NCBI RefSeq assembly: GCF_000003815.2
Contig: NC_049983.1
Span: forward strand, 27,862,351-27,926,350
Origin: Branchiostoma floridae
Lineage: Eukaryota; Chordata; Leptocardii; Amphioxiformes; Branchiostomatidae
Length of the DNA stretch: 64,000 bases
Direction of reading: 5' to 3'
Shown piece by piece: positions 1 through 12,300 of the stretch. Each line of letters begins with the position of its first letter. Positions within the stretch are counted from its first letter, which is position 1. The position numbers were made by a program, and so were the translations under genes. The notes beneath the pieces were generated by a model. The model was not told the DNA's origin, made no database searches, and worked only from the letters and a program-made list of their open reading frames with translations.

Positions 1-78
1 TAGAGCCACACCAGAACTGTGATTTTCTGCGACCTTCAGGTACAGTGGGTGACCTTGAACTACTCGCCGTTCTCGGAG

Positions 79-3000
79 CAAGTCACTGGTGGTGGTTGTT
101 GACCTGTACAAGAACACCGCCTGCCACAAGGTGGTCATACAGGAGAGTGTCTTGCAGAAAATCATCACGGTAAGACTTCAAAATATGCATGATAGGATAC
201 CAGATTGGGGAATAGTCCCTAGGGTATGTTAGGAATATCTCTTGGGAAGAATACATGATTTTAGGTCAGTAATGTTGAAACTTTGCTGCTGGTCCAGGTT
301 GTGTGTGTGCGATTATTTATACTACCCCCTCCCCCCAGGTTCGTCATCTGTCATTGGGGCTGAAGTATGCCTGCCCCAGGGGTTGGGGCTCACATTCCCA
401 GAAAGTCTGGAATCCTCAAAGAAACGATTACTTCTCCCTCCCCCCTAGTTTTTCGTCTGTGACTGGGTCCCAACAGTGGGTCAGAGGTACAGGGAAGTTT
501 GCACTCCTGGGACTGCATGGCTCATGTACATGGGGTCTCTAAATGCTCTTTCCTGCACATGGGGTAACTAACCACTATTTTTCATGCCCCATGTTTTTCG
601 TCTGATGCGCATCTGTTCCAGCATTGGGGTCGCAGGTGCCGGGAAGTCTGCACTCTGCACAGTAACAGCATCTTGAACCCTGCCTCCAGGTTTTGCATTT
701 GTTGCTGTGGCTGAAGTCTGCCTGTGCCAGCATGGGGTGTCATAGAAGCCGAGAAGTCGGCACTCACAGAAACGATCATTTCCCCTCCTCCCAGGTTGTC
801 TGTCTGCCTCTTGGGCTGAAGTACGCAAGTCCCAGTACCTCCATGTGGAAACTGCATGGATAGGGTCTCTATCTGCTGTTTCCTGCACACAGAGTCTCTA
901 ACCACAGTTTTCCATGCCAACTGTCCCAGTACCTCCATGTGGAAACTGCATGGCTAGGGTCTCTTACTGCTGTTCACAGGGTCTCTAACCATAGTTTTCC
1001 ATGCCTCAGGTTGTCAGTTTGCCGCTGGGATTGAAGTACGCCTGTCCCAGTACCTCCATGTGGAAACTGCATGGATAGGGTCTCTAACTGCTGTTTCCTG
1101 TACACAGGGTCTCTAACCACAGTTTTCCATGCCCCAGGTTGTGCGTTTGCCCCTTGGACTGAAGTACGCCTGCCCCAGCACCTCCATGTGGAAACTTGCA
1201 TGGCTAGGGTCTCTAACTGCTGAACACAGGGTCTCTGACCATAGTTTTCCATGCCTCAGGTTGTCAGCTTGCCGCTGGGATTGAAGTACGCAAGTCCAAG
1301 TACCTCCATGTGGGAACTGCATAGCTAGTGTCTCTAACTGCTGTACACGGGGTCTCTAACCACAGTTTTCCATGCCCCAGGTTGTGCGTTTGCCCCTTGG
1401 ACTGAAGTACGCCTGCCCCAGCACCTCCATGTGGAAACTTGCATGGCTAGGGTCTCTAACTGCTGTATATAAGGTCTCTAACCACAGTTTTCCTTCCCCC
1501 AGGTTGTCCGTCTGCCGCTGGGACTGAAGTACGCCTGTCCCAGCACCTCCATGTGGAAACTTGCATGGCTAGGGTCTCTAACTGCTGTACACGGGGTCTC
1601 TAACCACAGTTTTCCATGTCCTAGGTCGTACGTCTGCCGCTGGGACTGAAGTACGCCTGTCCCAGCACCTCCATGTGGAAACTTGCCGCCCAGTCGCTGC
1701 TGCAGGTGCTAGAGGTCGGGCTGCCCGTTGCTAGGCAACCCACAAACGAGCCGGCGTTCAGCGCGATGTGGACGCAGCTCGGCTTGGCCCTGGACGACTT
1801 CCTCTTCTCCAAACAGTAAGTCTGTTTATTGGTTGCTTGTTTATAACATTCTGCTTTCTTTGTAAACAAGACAAGCCGAGACTCCATTGATTAATGTTAG
1901 ACACCCAGGTAATAAGATATGCTAAAGAGCAACTTCCAAAATCATATCCAGTTGCGTAAACCAAGACTATCACAAAAGCACGGAGACACTGCAGTACATG
2001 TGATGTACATGTACTTTCCAAGACCTTCAAGACAATTAGTTTTAGCCTATTGGAAACTACAAAACCAGTAAAACTGCTGCAACAACCATAACTCTAGCAA
2101 ACAATTGCAAATATTGTTGCATCATGATTTATTCAAAAAGACGTCTCCAACACCTTTTTATTTATTGGACCAGGTACAGTTTATATCCATTTGTATACAA
2201 TGTATGTTGCATCTTGCCATGCCCTGTGTAAGTTTAAGTAGATTGTAAGTTTTTGATAAATAATATATAAACTCTCCAATAAGACTTATTATCTGTTCCA
2301 ATTCTATCCACCACTAAAGGTCTCAACGACCAAACTATATCAAAGCAAGAAGTTGTTAGATAATGAAGTTTCATGATGCCCTTACAAAGTACTGATGACA
2401 GATCCTTCCTTTCCAGCCCTGCCCCTCCAACACTGTCTGTGGAGCAGCATCAAAAGGACGAGGCCATCGATGTCCAGGTGATGTATTGACACCTGTCAAT
2501 CATGTCTTAGTCCGCTTACTATGCTGTCAATCAAATAAAAAAAAAATTCTTAGTGATAGAAGCAATCAAATAGCTGCTATATTTTTTTTAATAGATATTT
2601 GGTCCATAATGAGTATATTCAACTGCTTTGGGATTGAATGATTGTGTGTTTGTGTGTGTGTGTGTGTGTGTGTTCGCGTGTGCACGTGAGAGCATGTGTG
2701 CTTTGTACATTGTGTGTATGTGTATGTACATGTGCATGCATGCGTGTGCGTTTGCGTGTGTGTGCATGTGTGTGTATGTGTATGTACATGCGCATGCATG
2801 CGTCCTTGCATGCGTGCATGCATGCATGCATGTGTGTGTGTGCGTTTGCGTGTGTGTGTGTATGTACATGTGCAAGGGTGGGTGTGTGTGTGTCTCTGTG
2901 AGTATACATGTATGTGTGTTGGTACATGTGTATGCGCATCTGTGTGTGTCTACCATTGGGCGCTTCCATGGAGGCGCAAAGTCTGCCGTCTCTGACTGCC

Positions 3001-6000
3001 TTGTGTTTACTTTGTGCCCCCGTAAAAGGAGTGAGGTCTGCTGTCTCTGACTGTCTCGTTATTTTATTTATTTAATGTGTTTGTGTTTATTTTGTTCCCA
3101 GATGGTTGAGCTGATGAGGCAGGACATCCTCCCGCACGCAGACAACATTCCCGCAGAATTCACCCAGAAAGTCATCTCCCTGCTCAACAAGGGATCCATC
3201 CATTCCACCACCTTCGGAATTCCAGGTAGGTTGGGTGTAGACTGGAATTTTCCGTCCTGTTCTAGCTCCTGTTTTATTTTATCATTGTGCTCTCTACTGT
3301 AACTTTGTATGTCTCTGTAGGTGTAAAATATGAATGTGTAGACCACAGGAGAACTAGCCCCTTATGAGATTAATTGTGGATCTAAATAAAATCTCAAACT
3401 CTAGCTCCTATTTGCTCTGAGGCCATGTTGATTTGATCATATGGATGACATCCTCTGGGAACTCAATACCGATGCAAGCATGCAAGGAAAAGTTTGGCCA
3501 TTCTGTATTCTGTTGCCAGTTAAGATCCCTGGTCTATATTGCTGAAGAAGAAGAGTTCAAATCAAATTCTTAAACAAGTGCTATGACAGGCATTTTATTA
3601 TCTTTCTAACACATAGATGTCAAGAATATTGTATTTACTTGGTATACTGACATCTTTACATACATAAGCCTATGAAAATATTTTGGTGCACCCACAGACA
3701 AATATTGCTCCAATTTTGGGTGCACAAACACCCAGTATTTCGAGCCCTGTGATGTATATGCATATTCTATGAAATTCAATGTGTTTGTGACTCTTTTCTC
3801 CCTTTACCCCCCAGAAGGCGACATGTTAGTTCGTCTGCGTGAGAACTTTTCCCGCGTCTGCTTCAAGACGCTGCTGGAATATTCCCTAGCAACCGGAGAG
3901 AACTCGGCTGACGACGGGGGCATCACAAAACTCGCGCTGACGGCCTTCTTACAACGGGCGCAAGACGTCCTCGTCAAGTACACCCAAGACGAGAGACTGA
4001 GCGGGAAGTTACCGCTTCCAAGGTGCCCCTTTCTCCTTGGAATGTCTAACACTAAAACTTCAGAAATTCTAAACATATTTGAAAAATGGAGGTATTTGGA
4101 GCATGTCTGTGTGTGTGTGTATTTATTTTTATTTTGTGTTTATTTTTAGAACTCAACCTCTGGATTGATCGTGGTGTTATTTGATATGTTGGTTTGTCTT
4201 TGGCAAACAAAGGTCAGGGTCATCTTGGACCACCTAGTGGCTTTCCTTGGTACTACAGCAGAAATTTTGTTTTGTCCTGTCTTTGTTATGATTATGTTTG
4301 GTAGAATGAAAGGTCATTTGTTGGTGCGTAATGATAGGATGCAGGTCATGAAGGCAGTATTTTCAAAGGCAGAAAATATGGAAAAGTTTCATGTTTCACT
4401 TAAGTGCGTTCTTGTTTCTATCAGACATCGTATGACGGAAGTGACCTTTGTGCTGCGAGCCGTCACGACCCTTCTGACCTCCCTGAAGGTCACTGCTGCT
4501 GACAGAGGTACGACCAGCCTGTCACACAAACACTTGTTTATTTTTTTGTTTATTAGAATCTTCATTATGTCTCCTACTGAGCCTTATCATGGTTCTGACA
4601 GACTTAAAGTCACCCTGGAAAACCTTTGCTAATTTTCTGGCATAATTTGACCAATTTTAACCATTCTAATATCCTCTTCATCTTGATCACCTGATTGAGC
4701 TAGCTTCACAGATGTGCTTGACTTGTTTCTCCATCTCTTCTGATCCTCCAAAACTCTTAATAGACCTGACAATAACTCACAGCATGCATACTGTAATAGC
4801 TAGTTTCCAGTATCAGACACGCCAATTTTGGAACATGTTGGTTTCCCCCATGGGTAATGTCACATGTGTACTTCAGTACCCTGCCTCTGGAGTAAGCAGT
4901 TTGCAGTTTGAATCCTAGCAGAAGTTGCTCTCCTGACCTGCATGCTAGTGGAAAGGGTCATGAGATGTGGTCCAGTGTTCATTGTGCTAGAGAAATTTCC
5001 CTGGTAATGTTACAATGAAACTGTAAATACTGTACGTAGTCTGTCTTCTCCATCAGGACCAGTGGAAGGATAGGCCCCAGTCACATAAACTGGATAAAGA
5101 TCCCTCTCAATGCACTTTCCCCTGTTTTAAGTTTAGACTTGATTCAAATTGCAACATGAACAATACAATGGACCGATCCCGATCGAACGTATATCGAACA
5201 AACAGAACAAGGTGGAACCCCCTATTCTATTTCGAACACCTCCGTCAAAATGAGCCCCAGGTGAACAGAAATGGCCAAAGAAAAAATGCTATGCTATTCT
5301 TTGTCAAAGGGCTACACCCCACCGAGTATAGGTATTGTGGTAGCGAGAGCCACTGCATAGCATTACATTGATTTTGGGCAGGATGCACGTGTAGAGCAGG
5401 GCATGTATAAGACACGGGACTCTGCACTGGCAGACTTTGTAGAAGTGTCCCATTAGTTGGCGTGTAGTACAAGCTCCCTCTCCACGAGTGCCTGAGCTGC
5501 TTTCTTCTTGATTTCGCTTTTATCATGAGCATGAATGCAGTTGTTATGCATGCAACAAACGCAGTAGAAACCCAGTCATAGATAGATGTACCCTGGTTTT
5601 CACGTGCATCGACTGTATGTCAGAAACCGTGCACTTCTGCCCACCAACAAGGTATTGATATGCGGTGCCTCCCGCTTCCGCTTTGACTGAAATTATAACG
5701 CCCTTACCACAATTATATCCACCCCCTCCTCAGATGACTGTACCCAGTGGATGTAGCCTTCAACAAAGAAGTCAGCGCATTTCTTTACGGCCCGGTCTGA
5801 GAGGTTTTCAGGGTCAAAAAAGCTAAACCGAAGTCAGTCGTTATTATCAGCTAAATAGCGGCGGCGGCCAGTTCTGTCCGACAAGCGCTGTTTTTGACGG
5901 AGGTGTTCGAAATAGAACATGATCGAACAGGGGGCGGGGCTCCGGGATCGGTCCATTTGGACACATGGGCAGCAAGCTGATATCGTGATATCTGAATTCT

Positions 6001-6209
6001 GATATCTGTGTTTAGTTGACATGGCAGTGTGGGACCAGGCAATCCGGTTGTACCCAGCGCTGGTGGAGTGTGTGACATCGTCGTCGCCGCAGCTCAGCGA
6101 GGCGCTGCGGGAAACACTCCACCTGTACGCCGACCTGCTCGCAGCACCGCAGCGCCCCCCACCTGCAGGCGCCGGTACTCCAGCCAGAAGACCTGAACCC
6201 ATAGAGTAA
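79..6209 (+). CDS. MON2: MON2 homologue, C-terminal part (7 exons)
   Basis: MON2 is a large Arf-GEF-like scaffold (Sec7/BIG relative without a GEF domain) acting at the trans-Golgi in endosome-to-Golgi traffic. Exons seen: about 79-169 (5' edge uncertain; a stop at 56-58 lies upstream in frame), 1625-1815, 2417-2477, 3102-3225, 3815-4022, 4425-4507, 6016-6209. All junction phases match. Recognisable stretches are [53 protein letters not shown] and [14 protein letters not shown], which match the MON2 C-terminal region in order. The stop is TAA at 6207-6209. The N-terminal bulk lies left of the window. No frame break is seen in these exons. A MITE sits in the last intron and an exon-derived repeat array in the first. 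The call rests on remembered family sequence; BLASTP would settle it. Confidence 0.9.
340..1624 (+). repeat. Tandem array of degenerate copies of a MON2 exon start, about 122 bp period
   Basis: At least five clear units begin near 1011, 1135, 1258, 1378 and 1500, spaced 120-124 bp, with weaker ones near 345, 594, 690 and 805. Each has an acceptor-like CCCCAGG followed by about 60 bp of the next MON2 exon (encoding [17 protein letters not shown]), then a filler ending TTTTCCATGCC. Similarity rises to the right and the final unit runs into the intact exon at 1625. Confidence 0.85.
2641..2951. repeat. Compound (TG)n / TGCA-rich microsatellite
   Basis: About 300 bp of TG, TGTA, GCATGCA and TGCG tracts inside a MON2 intron. 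It creates long spurious open frames on both strands that are not genes. Confidence 0.95.
5169..5955. mobile_element. Non-autonomous inverted-repeat (MITE-like) element in last MON2 intron
   Basis: The left end begins TGGACCGATCCC and the right end closes GGGATCGGTCCA. The arms also share the inner block with TTCGAACACCTCCGTCAAAA (left, about 5231-5251) and its reverse complement (about 5891-5911). No transposase frame lies between them. A target duplication is not clear. Confidence 0.65.
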
Positions 6210-6890
6210 TGTTACAGAGAATTTAAACCCTTAGGCATCTGAAAATATTGGACTCACCAGAATTTTCAACTGAATCGCTCAGTCCCTTTCAGCTCTCTGA
6301 CCCAATGATTTAAAACACATGACTTTACATCATGTGATGTCAGCACTGGGTCAAAGGTCACTGGAAGTCAGTATCACCCCCCGTCCCGGCTGAGAGAAGG
6401 TCAGTGCCCCCTGATGTAGATAACCTCCCGTTTCCAAAGAGTAACAATTTCACACGTCGTGCAAAATTTGTGAAAAAACTTTTTTTAACCCATACTTGGG
6501 TTGAGAGGTGTTGAAGGTTGGATCCTTGGAGGATTTTAGATCATTCTGAAGTATATTGATTAGTAACATTATTATTGGTATGGTAACATGATGCTGTAAA
6601 TAGTAAGATTATTATTATTATTAGTGCCTGATGCAGAATTATATGATTATGTCTTATATTTGTAATTAAGTTAGAATTAAGGCAACATACTGTAATTATG
6701 TTGAATACTTGTGGTACAGACTTAATTCTTTTACAATTCTTTTTTGTTTAGGTTCTTGATTAGGATTTGTTGACCTGTTTATAATCATGTCTAAACAGTA
6801 AGTGACGAGCCATGCGACTGTTGCCAGGGCAGCGTGCATTCCACTTCACGTTTTACGTCAATGAAGGTTAACATCCAGGTCATAAGATTA
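6210..6890. other. MON2 3' UTR / intergenic
   Basis: AT-rich sequence following the MON2 stop, probably 3' UTR at first. I see no clear AATAAA signal and no further coding sequence before the gap. Confidence 0.5.
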
Positions 6891-6990
6891 NNNNNNNNNN
6901 NNNNNNNNNNNNNNNNNNNNNNNNNNNNNNNNNNNNNNNNNNNNNNNNNNNNNNNNNNNNNNNNNNNNNNNNNNNNNNNNNNNNNNNNNN
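6891..6990. other. Assembly gap (100 N)
   Basis: 100 undetermined bases; the round size suggests a gap of unknown true length. Confidence 0.99.
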
Positions 6991-7868
6991 AGTTACTCAA
7001 ACAACTGGATATGATTTTGGGTTCAATAACTGCTATTCGGGGCATTGTACGTTTTGTACCAGTCAGGTAATGCAAGGAAGGCAAGTGCCCATGACAATAT
7101 TATCCAAGCGGGAGAAATTTCTTTTGCAGGAAGGGAGTTGTTAATGTAAAGTGTGTGATAAAAGATAGAAAGTATCTTTAGCCTTACGTGGCATTATCAA
7201 GTGATCCTTTGACAACTTGATGGAAACATATGGAAATCGGTGAAAACTTTTTCAGTTTTGTTTCACCCGAGCGTATGTTCAGAATACAATGCAAGCTAAG
7301 TATTGGCCGATCTTGCCTAAAATGCCTGGTATGGTCGGATGTGAATTGGTGGGTGCCATGGCAACCACCTTGTGCTGATGTCCTGATGACCGAACATCCG
7401 TGCGTCTGTAACAGATGCGTGGGGGTGGTGCCCATCTCCATTTCTGTAGCCCTTGGGCCACACATTTGTGCAAGACACTACAGCGGGAGGCTAGTCCACC
7501 GGTAGTAATGTGTGTTTATCTAACGTGCTTTATCATAAGTTCTAAGTCCTAAGCAGAGACAGAAGTATGCACCACTCCTTGTGCAATTTTATTCCTCCAG
7601 ACTCCACCCTTGTCCTCCAACTTAGAGTAGACGTTTCCATCATCAGGTGCTTAAGACATTTTATCATCAGAAATAAGAAAAACGAGAACAGGCCAGCTTT
7701 TCCAGCAGGTTTATTTTGCTGGTAAATGCACACAAGTTACCAGAAGCCTGGTTGTGTAAATTCACCCTCGCTGCAAGCATACAGACATGTAGACACGGTT
7801 TGTCATAGTAGGATAGAAGGTTGCCTGAAAAGTCGGTATCCCAGGCCACATCAGCTCATTACATTTCA
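6991..7868. other. Intergenic, no gene seen
   Basis: Only short unsupported open frames; no motif, repeat or splice pattern that I can defend. Confidence 0.5.
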
Positions 7869-8467
7869 GGGCTCGAAATACTTCTTTCTGCATACCTGGT
7901 GCACTGGTGCAGGTAACATTGAAAATCACCTGCACCAGACAAATTTTACCTGCCCCACTCTGAATTTAAGAAATATGAATCATACTAAAATTGTTTAGGA
8001 GCCATGCATTGCTATTTTTCTTTCATACTTTATCAAATCAGCTAATAACAATCCATACACACCTCCATCATAGCACATTTATGTATAAAACCCAGTACAT
8101 GGACCCCAGTGCAGGTTAGGTGCAGGTAGACACCAGAAATACCCGCACAGGTCCAATTTTACCTGCACTAATCTGTATATACCCAGTACATGGACCAGTG
8201 CAGGTTAGGTGCAGGTAGACACCAGAAATACCCGCACAGGTCCAATTTTACCTGCACTAATCTGTATATACCCAGTACATGGACAAGTGCAGGTTAGGTG
8301 CAGGTAGACACCAGAAATACCCGCACAGGTCCAATTTTACCTGCACTAATCTGTATATACCCAGTACATGGACAAGTGCAGGTTAGGTGCAGGTAGACAC
8401 CAGAAATACCCGCACAGGTCCAATTTTACCTGCACTAATCTGTATATGCAGGTGGTATTTCGAGCCC
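7869..8467. mobile_element. Inverted-repeat element with internal 89-91 bp tandem repeats
   Basis: It opens with GGGCTCGAAATAC (7869-7881) and closes with the exact reverse complement (8455-8467). Between them are four tandem units of about 90 bp. The CCCAGTACAT landmark recurs at 8091, 8182, 8271 and 8360. No coding capacity. The same terminal motif also occurs near 3740. Confidence 0.75.
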
Positions 8468-9359
8468 AGCATTTGGTCTGGGAATCGGTATTGTACATTT
8501 TGGAATTGTCAGAATGAAATATATGCTGGTACAGATATTTGAAAAATCGGCTGTTGTTGTTTTTTATTGAAGTTTTTAACTTTGCATTTGTATCTAGTAA
8601 TTATAATTATTGCCTTGTATGCAGACATTTTATGCATGGCATTAACAGGCCAGGCAGCTGTACTTGGCTGTAATGCCGACAGAACCTCAGGAGTATTCAA
8701 TGATTTACTGGAAATATTGCAGCCTAGTCTACATTCGGAATATTAAGTACACAATAAGGACACTCTGAGCTTTCATCCAAACACGGTTTCTTTATTAGTT
8801 TCTATGGCTGCAAAGTTCATCTGTGTTGGTAAAAGTCATTCTGGATGAAAATTGAACTAATTTCCAACACGCAAAAAATTGATTTTACAAAATTTTCGAC
8901 TGTCCAACTTGTACAGACGACCTGTTCAAAGTAGATTAACAATAATAATAGCTTACCTTACTTTGCATCTGTTTGGCACTTTGCTTAGTATTAGATTCAT
9001 TAATATTAGTTTAACTTACATCCTTTTTATCCAAATCTTCTTCTTGCAGCCTCCTAACCCACCAGGCACTAACCCATCAAACTTTGCATTTGAGGAAAGT
9101 TATAGATTATTACAAATACGTCTTATCCAAATCTTTCTTACACAGCTGGCAACTAGACTGTTTGAAAAAAAAGACACCTTTCTTACTCAAAATAAAGCAA
9201 CACTAAGAAATTCGTTAAGTTATCACTGAGCGTTCCTTTAAGTGAAACAAACTTATACAGGGCCGCTTAGGGTTTACTGGTACAATTCTTTTTTTTTTAT
9301 GTCAATAAAATTGAATCAACAAGCGGCATGGTCTCTCCTAAATCAATGGTTTTCTATGT
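8468..9359. other. Intergenic, no gene seen
   Basis: AT-rich. A 116-codon frame at 8879-9229 lacks any recognisable feature. Part of it (about 9050-9160) resembles the diverged repeat at 16480-16830. Confidence 0.5.
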
Positions 9360-12300
9360 CCACCCGACTGACTCGGGATAACATGGAGAGGACTGCCTCC
9401 TGGCGCCCGCTGATGGTACTGCAGCTGTCCAGTTGTAGCTGTGGTGTTTTTTTGGCAGAGAACTGATGAACAGTTTGTTTGTTTGAACCTTTGTTTCTAT
9501 TCATGNNNNNNNNNNNNNNNNNNNNNNNNNNNNNNNNNNNNNNNNNNNNNNNNNNNNNNNNNNNNNNNNNNNNNNNNNNNNNNNNNNNNNNNNNNNNNNN
9601 NNNNNTCGGTTGGCCCGACAGACACAGGGTCAACTGGCCCCATGGCTCCCTTTTCTCCCGAAGGTCCAGGAGGCCCGACAGACAAAGGGTCAGCTGGCCC
9701 CATGGCTCCCTTTTCTCCCGAAGGTCCAGGAGGCCCGAAAGACACAGGGCCAGCTGGCCCCATGGCTCCCTTTTCTCCCGGAGGTCCGGTTGGCCGGACA
9801 GAAACAGGGCCAGCTGGCCCCATGGCTCCCTTTTCTCCCGGAGGTCCGGTTGGCCGGACAGACACAGGGCCTGCTGGCTCCATGGCTCCCTTTTCTCCCG
9901 GAGGTCCGGGTGGCCCGAAAGACACAGAGCCAGCTGGCCCCATGGCTCCCTTTTCTCCCACACGTCCATGTGGCCCGACAGACACATTGCCAGCCGGTCC
10001 CATGGCTCCCTTTTCTCCCGGAGGTCCGGGTGGCCCGAAAGACACAGAGCCAGCTGGCCCCATGGCTCCCTTTTCTCCCACACGTCCATGTGGCCCGACA
10101 GACACATTGCCAGCCGGTCCCATGGCTCCCTTTTCTCCCGGAGGTCCGGTTGGCCGAACAGACACAGGGCCAGCTGGCCCCATGGCTCCCTTTTCTTCCG
10201 GAGGTCCATGTGGCCCGACAGACACAGGGCCAGCTGGCCACATGGCTCCCTTTTCTCCCGGAGGTCCGGGTGGCCCGACAGACACAGGGTCAGCCGTCCC
10301 CATGGCTCCCTTTTCTCCCGGAGGTCCGGTTGGGCCGAAAGACACAGGGCCAGCTGGCCCCATGGCTCCCTTTTCTCTCGGAGGTCCGGTTGGCCCGACA
10401 TACACAGGGCCAGCTGGCCCCATAGCTTCCTTTTCTCCTTGAGGGCCAGCTGGCCCGGCAGACACAGGGCCAACTGGCCCCATGGCGCCCTTTTCTCCCG
10501 GAGGGCCAGCTGGCCCAATCGGTCCGGGTGGCCCAGGAAGGCCGAAAGGCAGAGCTTTGTCTCCTGAAAAGATAGAATCAACCTGCCGATAAGGTCCAGA
10601 CATATCATCAGTGGCCCAACAGTCCCTTTTGCTCCAAAGAGTCATAACCGTTATCACCTATAGGCTAGGAATCAGGTACGTTTCTAACGAGTATCTTTGG
10701 CTTTTAACTTGGAAGGAATTACTACCGAAATGCAAATTTTCTCCACATCAAGTGAACCTATTTATCTCGAGTCAAGATCAGCGCAAATTTCAAAACAATT
10801 CAGATTACCTTTTTGGGTTAGAAGGACTCACCATGCAGCTTTCTTCACATCGATCTAACGTTACGTTATAAAGTACCAAGTCAAGATCAAATCACTTTCC
10901 AAATTTTCGACAACCTAGACATATCTTCTTTGTTTGTGCTGTTGAACCACAAACATCGTTACGAACCCTACCAAAACATAACTAATTAGTCTTATTTGCA
11001 CAATTAACATTGCAGTCCGTATTGGGATTAAATTGCATTCATATTCACATAACTCAATGTCTGCCTCCTGTAACATTTCAAAGAATCAAGATACAATAGC
11101 ATAAACCTGAAATCAACAGGTAAAAGAATGTTAAAAAGCTTAGAATGGACATAATAGAGTTGGGATAACTGTGCATCTGCATTAATCCACTGATTGCAGG
11201 TTTCCTGGCATCAAGTTAGCTATCTTTTTATAGCAAACTGTTTTGACTTTTGTACTTACCTTCCAGCTCCTGCACACGTGCTTGTAGCTTTTCGAAGACG
11301 GTGAACCTGACTGTATTGGAAAAAAAAAAAAAATCACAATCGCGTAGCTTTGTCTAATACTACAGCATGTTACAAATAGTAAATAGTAAAAAAGACATTT
11401 AATTACAACAGCATGTTCCAAGCTTTACTAAGACAGGGGGGTTGACATCATCTTTATTGACATGTACACGCAGCACATTTAAAATCAACATACAAGATGA
11501 GTTTAAAAGAATACGAAACCTAGGCCGACCCCTTAATCAGAATAATAAAAATTCTGGAGGGCGCAAGGTAAAACGTAATGTTTGCATCCGACTTTTTGAT
11601 ACATGCAGTATTGCACAACGTTACATAACAATCTTGGTGCATATTGCACTGTTGCTTTTTACAAGAATATTGCACTTAAACGGGAGTTATCTGCTAGAAA
11701 ATAACCCAGATGGGGTTATTCAGTTAATACCAAAAGTAAGATAAAATAAAAACTGACCTGCAAAATAGGACGAGAGAACAGCGATGAACACGATGATCAC
11801 TGGACTCGAGATTTTCCAACATTTGTTGCATCTTTTGACGCGTTTCTTCCGCTTCTTAGAGGCCTCTTTAATTTTGAACATAGGATATGAAAACCAATTG
11901 AAGCATGAACATATTCAAAGTTCAAAGTGTAGTTTGCAGTCTCAAGTATTACAGTCGGCTTAAAACCAAAGCAAGAAACGCAAAGCTCCGCAAAAGAGAG
12001 GACGCCGTATCAAAAAGCGGATTTGAAAACGTTTTACCTGCTCTGGAGACGTAAAAAGGATTAGGTATGCTCGCAGCGACGTCCGCAAGTGCCTGCCAAT
12101 CAGTCTGAGGCTGCTGCATGCGTGTGGTGTCTGGTCAAGTTGCAAACATGTAACCATACAGTTAACGTTCTTTGTAGAAATATTAGGACAAAAATATAAT
12201 CTGTGTTTAAGATATGACCACATCATTAATACAATTGTAAGGGAAAGAAAGTAACTATTTGAAAAATGATAAATAGCCTGTTACAACCTTACATTAGACC

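Noticed and set aside
2588-3050. Long open frames on both strands over the TG-rich region
   Set aside because: They are low-complexity translations of a compound microsatellite within a MON2 intron.
8879-9229. 116-codon plus-strand frame
   Set aside because: AT-rich, hydrophobic by composition, partly within a diverged repeat; no recognisable motif.
9441-10567. Plus-strand 271-362 codon frames across the collagen repeat
   Set aside because: A 60-bp repeat without stops is open in several frames; only the minus strand gives Gly-X-Y periodicity and matching splice sites.
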